64,000 bases of DNA from Gigaspora margarita (taxonomy: Eukaryota > Glomeromycota > Glomeromycetes > Diversisporales > Gigasporaceae): assembly GCA_009809945.1 (NCBI GenBank), contig WTPW01000014.1, positions 833,403 to 897,402 of the forward strand, in the 5' to 3' direction. The notes below the pieces were generated by a model. The model made no database searches, was not told the origin of the DNA, and saw only the letters and a program-made list of their open reading frames with translations. Below, one piece after another: positions 59,401 through 64,000 of the stretch. The translations under genes and the position numbers were made by a program. The stretch's first letter is position 1. Each line of letters opens with the position of its first letter.

Positions 59401-61159
59401 TGACTAAATATCAAAGTAATTTAAGTCTATTTTACTTACGCTTCTTTAACTAGTTGGAGGGCATTTAATATCCATGCATTATCTGGTTCATCTGGTTCAA
59501 TTTTTAATAAATACTCCAAGTCATCAATAGATTCATTATACTTTTTCATTAAATAATTAACTTCTGCTCGATATTTTATTGTTATGATATTATCTTGTTC
59601 AATTTTTAGCAATTCTGTCCAATCTCTAAGCGCTTCTTCATATCTGCCTAAAATAAAGTAGATTCTTCCTCTATAACATAAGTCAATCAAATTACGTGGA
59701 TATTTTTCTAATGATTTGGTTAATTTATAAAGAGTTTCTTCATATTCAAGTGCAAATGCATTATTCAATTTGGTTCTGTTATCCTCATGATTCATCACTA
59801 TTAATAGAAATTAGAAATCGATAATTATTAAACATTATTAAACAATTTAAAAACGATAAGCTATTAAATATTTAAACAACTTTCCAGAATATTTAAAATT
59901 TTCATCTCCAAAATTTACTTTTACAGACCCTCCTTTCGACATAAGTCCAATACAAGGATACAAATTATCTTCGAAACCATTTGGCAAATAGCACGCAATT
60001 CCTTGAAATATAATATGAAATATCAATTTATATCTAAGCCCTAGACTAATGGCAAAACTAAATTATTAAATAATAATTACCTATATTTACACCATTTTTA
60101 GTATAAAATATTATCTTGTTTTTAAAATTCAAATAGCAGCCAATAGTGTCGCCTCTAGAATATGATTGTCCATACGGCTCGCCACTTCCAGAACAAAAAG
60201 AATATCCATCATCGCTATGATAACCCCAGGAGTTATTTTCTTGTCCTAAATATCATAACAAAGGTATTGACGTATGTCCATAAAACTATGAAAAAATAAA
60301 TATTTATGGTGCAGATGCTGAAATTTGGGCCTTAATTTATGTCTATAAATCTACTAAAATCTATACTATTTTTTTCATAAGCCCTAAACTCAAATTAACT
60401 ATTACAAAAAAGCTAAAAAATGCACCCAAAAATTTTAAAATCTTATAATAAAACATTCAAAATTTCAACTTCTACCCAATTCAGCTTCATATATTACATT
60501 ATAAATTTTTATTACCTGGAATTGCCATATATAAATCATCAGTTTTTTTATTTTGATCAATTGGCTTTGTGCAAAATCCGACTCCAAATATTCTTTTAAA
60601 AGATTGAATTAGAATTAAAATGAATAATGAATACTGATTCTAATACAATTAACTTCTAAGCGCATCTAACTCAATTATACTTAGAGAATGAATCATTCAC
60701 ACTTTTAGCCAGAAAAGGCTGTGGTTTAAAGAGATATAGACATAACTTGCACTTAGAGTTTATCGTATAAGATAAATTTATTACTAATATTACCCGTTTT
60801 TTTCTTTTTTCATAATTTTAACTTCAAAATAAAAAAAATTTACGTCGAAAGGAATCGGATTATTCGTTAGAATTCTAGCCGCAACATTATAATCTTCAGG
60901 ACCTTTGATTCAAAAATTTATGTCAAATTAGTAATGTAAGCCTTTAACGATATTCATATTAAATTTCTTAAAACCATGATAACCAATTTATTAAAATATT
61001 AATGAAATTTCTTTTAAAACATAAATTTATTCCGTATAGCTAAAAATAAAGATTAGAAATCACTAAGAAATAAATGTCCATCTCACCTATATATTTGGTT
61101 TCAAATCCATCTATTCTTAATAATTCAAGATCCCGTGAGGTCTGTAATCTACTCATCAT
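43178..61159 (-). CDS. Proposed single gene: SPRY-TPR, 123 micro-exons, protein kinase
   Basis: Model: six 5' exons (61159-61087, 60902-60794, 60592-60516, 60245-60081, 60001-59855, 59797-59440), 123 exons of exactly 3 nt between 59350 and 44590, and two kinase exons (44446-44143, 44065-43178). The pieces total 2,490 nt, an uninterrupted frame of 829 residues plus stop. Domains: SPRY about 15-185, TPRs about 200-305, micro-exon linker 311-433, kinase 434-760. The phase closes at every junction: exon 6 ends with two bases of a codon at a GTAAGT donor, and the first kinase exon starts with one base. Because every micro-exon is 3 nt, this closure also holds if some or all are skipped. What is seen: splice-site pairs and open frame. 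What is inferred: that the micro-exons are spliced. The alternative is two genes, or one gene with a 15-kb satellite intron. Confidence 0.6.
44590..46232 (-). CDS. Micro-exons 109-123
   Basis: Triplets: 46230 CTT; 46030 CTA; 45936 CAA; 45830 TTA; 45732 CAT; 45629 CTA; 45533 TGA; 45425 CTT; 45322 CTT; 45220 TCT; 45112 CTT; 44896 CGA; 44793 CAA; 44707 CTC; 44590 CAA. The block reads FYNYIYDFFLFDNSK; the last codon is completed by the first base of the kinase exon. Insertions lie in the introns after 109 (46127-46202) and after 119 (about 44,972-45,055). The final intron, 44589-44447, is 143 bases and ends in AAAG. The donor of 45533 is GTGAGT. Confidence 0.6.
44972..45055. repeat. Small hairpin in the intron between micro-exons 119 and 120
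   Basis: GCAAAAACTTGTAAAAATTA on the left pairs imperfectly with the AATTACAATTTTTTGCA arm on the right. It explains the 216-base spacing here. Confidence 0.5.
46127..46202. mobile_element. Short MITE in the intron between micro-exons 109 and 110
   Basis: AGTGATGGGATA and TATCCCATCACT are exact inverted ends of a 76-base insert, which accounts for the 200-base spacing at this point. Confidence 0.7.
46331..48375 (-). CDS. Micro-exons 91-108
   Basis: Triplets: 48373 CTA; 48276 TTG; 48191 CGA; 48074 CTT; 47968 TAC; 47858 CGA; 47774 CGA; 47666 CGA; 47557 CAA; 47448 TGA; 47342 CGA; 47254 CAA; 47135 TTC; 47024 CAT; 46634 CAA; 46533 CAT; 46425 CTA; 46331 CAA. The block reads YCDFTDDDNDDNSINIYN, an acidic patch. 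The units from about 47,450 to 47,960 are very alike and carry the same internal word (TAATATGTTATTAGGATTGA on the plus strand), so the Asp run comes from recent local duplication. A composite MITE (46721-47006) lies in the intron between 104 and 105. Donors at 48074 and 47448 are GTAGGT. Confidence 0.6.
46721..47006. mobile_element. Composite MITE inside an array intron
   Basis: Two modules lie side by side. The first (GTTATCCGACAA...TTGTCGGATAAC) and the second (CATTATTGGGCAAA...TTTGCCCAATAATG) are each bounded by inverted repeats. The second contains a GC-rich palindrome, ACACGTGCCGCAAAGCGGCA. An inverted copy of the whole composite occurs at 63503-63786, so the two modules move together. 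Confidence 0.8.
48455..50475 (-). CDS. Micro-exons 73-90
   Basis: Triplets: 50473 CAT; 50375 CTA; 50275 CTT; 50168 CAT; 49794 CTG; 49688 TTT; 49578 CTT; 49487 CTG; 49377 CCT; 49277 CCC; 49166 CAT; 49059 CTT; 48964 TGG; 48860 AGC; 48753 ATT; 48647 ATT; 48551 CTA; 48455 CAT. The block reads IYFICFFCLPIFGALFYI, the most hydrophobic stretch of the linker and long enough for a transmembrane helix. An hAT-type MITE (49893-50146) lies in the intron between micro-exons 76 and 77. Variant acceptors AAAG (50275, 49688) and ACAG (50473, 49578, 48647); variant donors GTAGGT (49578) and GTAAAT (49487). Confidence 0.6.
49893..50146. mobile_element. hAT-type MITE inside an array intron
   Basis: Termini TAGGGCTGTTAATTGG and CCAATTAACAGCCCTA are exact inverses. 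The 8-base flanks TTAGTTAT and TCAGTTAT (7 of 8 equal) are the duplicated unit sequence, so the insertion point within the repeat is defined. Confidence 0.8.
50587..53713 (-). CDS. Micro-exons 55-72
   Basis: Triplets: 53711 CCT; 53619 TAG; 53501 CAA; 53400 CAA; 52439 CCC; 52345 CTT; 52248 CGG; 51977 CAA; 51866 TGC; 51767 CTT; 51660 CTT; 51213 CTA; 51101 TGG; 50988 CTC; 50871 TCA; 50780 CAA; 50691 CTC; 50587 TTA. The block reads LSNNPFGNAFFYGSHNSY. Three large insertions lie in its introns (about 52,490-53,375, 52,041-52,199, 51,287-51,625). Micro-exon 53619 (TAG) is ambiguous because AG/AG/GTAGGT allows other junctions; donors at 53619 and 51660 are GTAGGT. Confidence 0.6.
51287..51625. mobile_element. 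MITE inside an array intron
   Basis: The left arm GGTTGGTTTTTGAATTAC and the right arm GTAATTCCAAAATCAAC are inverted, extended inward by AATAAATTAAGTTTTT/AAAAACTTAATTTACT. A second inverted pair (GATATTGTGCTGCTGAATAA/CAGCACAATATTTC) in the centre suggests a nested element. Confidence 0.65.
52041..52199. mobile_element. MITE inside an array intron
   Basis: GTCAACCCTTACTATA on the left and TATAGTAAGGGTTGAC on the right are exact inverses. Length is 159 bases, with no coding content. Confidence 0.75.
52490..53375. mobile_element. Large composite insertion inside an array intron
   Basis: About 885 bases unlike the array unit interrupt the intron between micro-exons 58 and 59. Part of it (about 52,665-52,800: AATTAGTGCACCAAG, CGATTTAAACATTA, GTCAGGCTGATCC) recurs near 27,760-27,900, and more weakly near 1,240-1,300, so it is a dispersed repeat. 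Termini are not clear. Confidence 0.55.
53818..55570 (-). CDS. Micro-exons 37-54
   Basis: Triplets: 55568 CGC; 55446 TGG; 55328 CTT; 55220 CTA; 55109 CAA; 55011 CTA; 54911 CTA; 54821 CCA; 54711 CCC; 54607 CTA; 54510 CAA; 54414 CAT; 54313 CTT; 54217 TGA; 54113 CTA; 54031 CTT; 53921 ATT; 53818 CTC. The block reads AGFYNYYHPYNIFDYLFS. Micro-exon 54217 is TGA, a stop if the array were read in phase 0, but harmless in the phase set by the flanking exons. Variant donors: GTTAAT (55109, weak), GTAAAT (54510), GTGAGT (54031). No large insertion falls in this block. Confidence 0.6.
55657..57408 (-). CDS. Micro-exons 19-36
   Basis: Triplets: 57406 CAA; 57329 CAA; 57144 ACG; 57049 ACG; 56951 CGA; 56852 CTA; 56753 CTA; 56646 CTA; 56552 CAT; 56444 CCC; 56348 CTT; 56246 CAT; 56152 CTT; 56043 TCT; 55946 CTT; 55844 TGC; 55755 CCT; 55657 CTT. 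The block reads NKRRDYYYIPFIFLFALF. A basic cluster is followed directly by a hydrophobic run that continues into the next block, a possible short membrane helix. Variant donors: GTAATT (57144), GTGAGT (56152). Variant acceptors keep AG (AAAG at 56348). A hairpin element (57201-57285) lies in the intron after micro-exon 20. Confidence 0.6.
57201..57285. mobile_element. Short MITE in the intron between micro-exons 20 and 21
   Basis: AAGGGTAATTATTTTTGAA and TTTAAAAAACAATTACTCAT, together with CAGACCAA/TTGGTCTG, form the inverted arms of an insert of about 85 bases. Confidence 0.6.
57512..59350 (-). CDS. Micro-exons 1-18
   Basis: Each item is the lowest coordinate and the minus-strand triplet: 59348 CAA; 59259 AAA; 59157 CAA; 58955 TCA; 58842 CTT; 58758 ACT; 58676 TCG; 58577 CAA; 58471 CAA; 58371 CTA; 58269 CAA; 58152 CAA; 58046 TCG; 57938 CAA; 57829 CTT; 57725 TCG; 57616 CAA; 57512 TCG. 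A codon is bases 2-3 of one triplet plus base 1 of the next; this block reads KNNHLLRNNYNNRNFRNR. The region is basic and Asn-rich. Variant donors are GTTAGT (59259), GTAAAT (57725) and GTATGT (57512); 59259 is the weakest site of the array. A small hairpin element (59038-59108) lies in the intron between micro-exons 3 and 4. Confidence 0.6.
59038..59108. mobile_element. Short MITE in the intron between micro-exons 3 and 4
   Basis: TTAGGTTTGGAATCGGTTTT and AAAACCAGTTCCAAACTCTAA (one mismatch and one extra base) are inverted ends of an insert of about 70 bases. Confidence 0.65.
59440..61159 (-). CDS. SPRY-domain and TPR exons (5' part of the proposed gene)
   Basis: Six exons start at ATG 61159. 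Exons 1-5 encode a SPRY domain typical of RanBPM-like proteins: LRIDGFETKYIGPEDYNVAA, VNFFYFEVKIM, FGVGFCTKP, SWGYHSDDGYSFC, GDTIGCYLNF, IFYTKNGVNIGIA, and LYPCIGLMSKGG. Exon 6 encodes about three TPRs (YRGRIYFILGRYEEALRDW, YLMKKYNESIDDLEYLLKIE). The introns are 184, 201, 270, 78 and 57 bases. Four have normal GTGAGA/GTAATA/GTAATT donors. The last uses a weak GTTTTT donor, chosen because it alone joins SPRY to TPR in frame and has a good TTTCTAATTTC branch-like region. If exon 6 is not spliced further, translation stops at a TAA that overlaps its GTAAGT (59438-59436), which would give a 310-residue protein. SPRY and TPR are protein-binding modules; the role is inferred to be recognition or scaffolding. 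Confidence 0.8.
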
Positions 61160-61704
61160 ATCAAATCTAGTTAAAAAATTAAACCAACTTTATGAAGCCC
61201 TTTTCTTGATTGCTATAGTTATATAAAAAATTTATGAATAACGATTGTACTTGTAATATTTCTAAATTTGTTTTATGGCGTATTAATGCATGCAGATAGC
61301 TGAAATGCATGAAAGTTTAAAAACAACAGATTTGTATTACCATTAGTGATGCAGAATAATTCATTCTACATTGTAGGAAATAATTCTACAAGCGATTTAC
61401 AATCATACAATGCAGGAGAATTATAGATTGATGATCAGTAATTCTACAATTCTACAAGTGTAACTTACACTTGTAGAATTGTAGATGCATGATAAGATTA
61501 TTATGGATCATCATAACATGTAAATGCTTGAGAATGTGTATGTGAAAGCGCCAATGCTAATTAAGATTAAAGGAAAATAGTTGTAGTTATGCTATTTAAG
61601 GAAAGGAGATAGATTGACAACCAATAGCCTTTTTCTTCGCTGCCTGGCTTTAGTCTGGCTTTTTCGACCATCCCAGTCCCGCCCAAAAAAAAAATATATA
61701 TATA

Positions 61705-61960
61705 TTTTTGAGCCCGAAAGAAGTATAAAGGGGAGGGACTTAGAAAATTGCTTACAGACTAGCATAAGGCTTGCTTGGTAACTTGCTTTTGACGCTCGTT
61801 ATGTGTATATATATATAAAATAAAAAAAAATTCAAATAAAATAAAAGAGAAAATTTTTGAGTCCGAAAAAAAGTATGAAAAGGAGTAGCTTGGAGACTTG
61901 CTTACTGACTAGCATGAGGCTTGCTTGGTAACTTGCTCTTCGATGCTCATTATACATACA
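61705..61960. repeat. Two direct copies of a 100-base repeat
   Basis: The segment with the landmarks AAGTAT...GGAG, TTGCTTAC, GACTAGCAT and GGCTTGCTTGGTAACTTGCT occurs at about 61,705-61,805 and 61,855-61,955. It could be part of a SINE or an element end; A and B boxes are not clear. Confidence 0.55.
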
Positions 61961-62105
61961 AAAGAAAAAAAAAAAGAAAAGAAAAAGTGAAAAGAAGGAT
62001 AAAATAATGTGCTAAACCATCCATCGCGGTATGTCATGCATGTACCCGATTCTCTTTAGTCTTCGCCACATTACTGGTATTTGTCAAGCTGCTGCAAATA
62101 ATATA

Positions 62106-62548
62106 CCCTGTAAGAAAAAGTGGCACGTGGTACGGTCCAAATTGGCACGGGAAAAACAACCATTACGTGCCTCCGCAAAAAATTTCACGTGCAAATCACG
62201 GTCCACAAACCGTTCCTTCACTGCAATTTCCGTAGAAAAACGTGCCAAAAATCCGTGCCAAAATCTGTGGATTTTGGATTAGTAAACTGCTGCAAAATCC
62301 GGTCCATTTACTGTTCAAAATTTACGGGTGAACGTGCCAAAAATGGCACGGTGAAAAGAAACCATCCCGTACCTCACGTGTCAAACACGGTGCACTATCC
62401 CGTGCCTTTCCGTTATTTTAGTGAACGTGCCAAAATACGTGTATTTTGGCTTAGTAAACTTCTGCAAAATCCGGTCCATTTGCGGTCCAAAATTCACGCG
62501 TATACCCGTAATGGCACGGATATCACACGTGCCACTTTTCTTACAGGG
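62106..62548. mobile_element. MITE with CCCTGTAAGAAAA ends and ATA flanks
   Basis: The left end CCCTGTAAGAAAAAGTGGCA and the right end TGCCACTTTTCTTACAGGG are inverted repeats, flanked on both sides by ATA (62103-62105 and 62549-62551). The GC-richer interior repeats CACGGTCCA/GTGCCAAAA words. The ORFs that cover it are not genes. A diverged inverted relative lies at about 26,130-26,300. Confidence 0.75.
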
Positions 62549-62983
62549 ATAGGTAAAGAAAGGTTTGAAATAAAATATGTTAGGGAAATATGTAATAATT
62601 ACTATATAAGAAAAATAAATAAAATGTAGGCATATAAAGTAGAGCCGCAGCATGGCACTACTCCCACAGTGTAGTGATCCGTGCGAGAATAATTATGAGA
62701 ATTACTTGTGCTAAAACCATTAATTGATCATCAATTCTACAATTCTACTGCATAGATCTTCTGTAGAATTAATTCCCCTGCATCACTACCCGAATAATAT
62801 ATATAGAGGCTATATTTTGTTTAATATAAGGTTTTAATAAATTATATTCAAAAACCAATTATGATTAGTTGAACCTTATTTTGACCAATCAGAATTGCAA
62901 TTAACTCCATATGCGTCCTGGCCGACGTGCATGGATTGTGTTCGATAAATGCAGTAAATGCTTGTATTCACGTACGTACGTAC

Positions 62984-63840
62984 TAGGGTGGTAACTCAAT
63001 TAAGTGATCAAAACTATGTTAGCAATTTTGGTATTTTTCTATTAGATTTTTTATCAGTAAAATTAAAATGGATGATTAAATATTATTTTACTTTGTTTAA
63101 TTTAATAAAGAAGAACAAAATTCTAATCAATTCATCTTGATATTGCGTTTCTCTTTCTATTTTTTTGTTAGCTTAAAACACTTTGCAAAAACTATATTTA
63201 AAAAGTGATGTTTGATTTTTTGATAAATTTCTAGTAAAGTTTCATTTTAAGATAAAAATTTTTACTTTAATTAATGAAATTTCGACGTTCTAAAAGACAA
63301 ATGTTCAAAATTTATATATTAATAGAAAATTTCAAACGTAACTTTATTCTCCTACATTTGATAAAACTCTTGTAAAATTTCAGGGTAGTTTTCGATGAGC
63401 TGAATCATTTTAAAGTTGATTAATTTTAATAATATGTCTAATATTAATTAATATTAATGATAATACGTTATATCTGTGTAACATGAAAATTCTGGAATAT
63501 ATGTATACATTATTGGGCAAAAATTTTTGAATAACGGTAAATTTGTTCAACCGGGCAAATGAACACGTGCCGCAAAGCGGCACGTGTCAGCCAATCATTT
63601 GCCCGGTTGTGCCAATTTACTGTTATTCAAAAATTTGCCCAATAATGGTGTTATCCGACAATTTATGATCATGATTGGTAGGGAGTCGCACGCTGAGTTT
63701 TAATTTGAAATAAACATGATTACGTAATAACACATAAAAAAATAACAGTAAGAAATTTTCATGATCATATGAGTTTGTCGAATAACAAATTTTATAGTTT
63801 GCTTACATAACTTTGATTACTTAGTTGAATTACCACCCTA
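62984..63840. mobile_element. hAT-type MITE containing a second MITE
   Basis: The left end TAGGGTGGTAACTCAATTAA and the right end TTAGTTGAATTACCACCCTA are inverted. The 8-base flanks GTACGTAC and GTACTTAC agree at 7 of 8 positions, supporting a hAT origin. The composite MITE at 63503-63786 sits near its right end. Confidence 0.7.
63503..63786. mobile_element. Composite MITE, second copy (inverted)
   Basis: Reverse-complement copy of 46721-47006, including the adjacent modules, the GC-rich CGTGCCGCAAAGCGGCACG palindrome, and the ATGATCATATGAGTTTGTCG end. The two copies are very similar, which suggests recent activity. Confidence 0.8.
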
Positions 63841-64000
63841 GTACTTACCTACGTACGTGTGTAAGGAAGCCTAAAAGCCTCATTTTATATGGAATAAAGA
63901 TTGATTAACATGCTGGATATTTGCTAAATTTAGTAGCGGCTTATTTGCAATATGTAAAATATTGCTATTAAGTACATATCATAATTCTATGCAAAGAAAC

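Larger units (their letters stand above)
61344..62788. mobile_element. MITE carrying nested insertions
   Basis: The left end TAGTGATGCAGAATAATTCA and the right end GAATTAATTCCCCTGCATCA then CTA are inverted repeats. The internal GTAGAATTGTAGA words recur near both ends (61,370-61,500 and 62,725-62,770). The middle (61,500-62,700) is unrelated and contains the two entries below, so it is a nest. The element lies just upstream of the SPRY gene start at 61,159. Confidence 0.6.

Noticed and set aside
61705..61960. Possible tRNA or SINE head in the 100-base direct repeats
   Set aside because: No cloverleaf or convincing A and B boxes could be traced by eye.
62120..62629. ORF of 169 residues on the plus strand
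   Set aside because: It coincides with a MITE bounded by clear inverted repeats and is built from repeated words.

Overview
The window is very AT-rich eukaryotic DNA with short GT-AG introns (about 60-270 bases), few genes and many transposon relics. The gene families (BTB-BACK followed by TPRs, a family-typical protein kinase, SPRY domains, Sel1 repeats, tyrosine-recombinase remnants, a large Ty3/gypsy element, many MITEs) fit an arbuscular mycorrhizal fungus, most likely Rhizophagus irregularis or a close relative. That identification rests on recalled family features, not on a search. Scattered N bases and an exact 1,065-base duplication inside the retrotransposon show an imperfect assembly.

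Layout. 0-12 kb: relics only (Sel1 pseudogene, tyrosine-recombinase fragment, hairpin MITEs, dispersed repeats, a decayed kinase). 12.3-14.2 kb: an intact two-exon BTB-BACK-TPR gene (+). 16.1-16.9 kb: a multi-pass membrane protein (+). 17.4-19.3 kb: a five-exon, membrane-anchored GH18 chitinase-like protein (-) that lacks the catalytic Glu. 19.7-29.7 kb: a Crypton-derived remnant, nested hAT-type MITEs and one doubtful gene. 29.7-40.8 kb: an 11-kb Ty3/gypsy LTR retrotransposon with frameshifts and unusual zinc-knuckle and 3' ORFs. 40.9-42.1 kb: three MITEs. 43.2-61.2 kb (-): the main discovery. 61.3-63.9 kb: nested MITEs.

Main finding. The interval 44.5-59.4 kb looks like a 15-kb degenerate satellite of about 100-bp units. 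Read on the minus strand, each of its 123 units carries AG, then exactly 3 bases, then GT, usually within ATAG-NNN-GTAAGTTAA. AG, GT and the 3-base spacing hold in 123 of 123 units, while the 3 bases vary. The units are introns of ordinary length separated by 3-nt micro-exons. The array is flanked by an SPRY-TPR exon set (61,159-59,440), which ends in phase 2 at a perfect GTAAGT donor, and by a kinase exon (44,446) that begins with the one base needed to complete a codon. Joining six 5' exons, 123 micro-exons and two kinase exons gives one open frame of 829 codons plus stop. Each linker codon takes its first two bases from one micro-exon and its third, mostly a pyrimidine, from the next. About ten transposon-like insertions sit in the introns and none breaks a splice core. 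The alternatives (one 15-kb intron, or two genes around a satellite) cannot be excluded without cDNA. Every subset of micro-exons also keeps the frame, so the locus could in principle make a very large family of in-frame isoforms joining an SPRY-TPR recognition module to a kinase.
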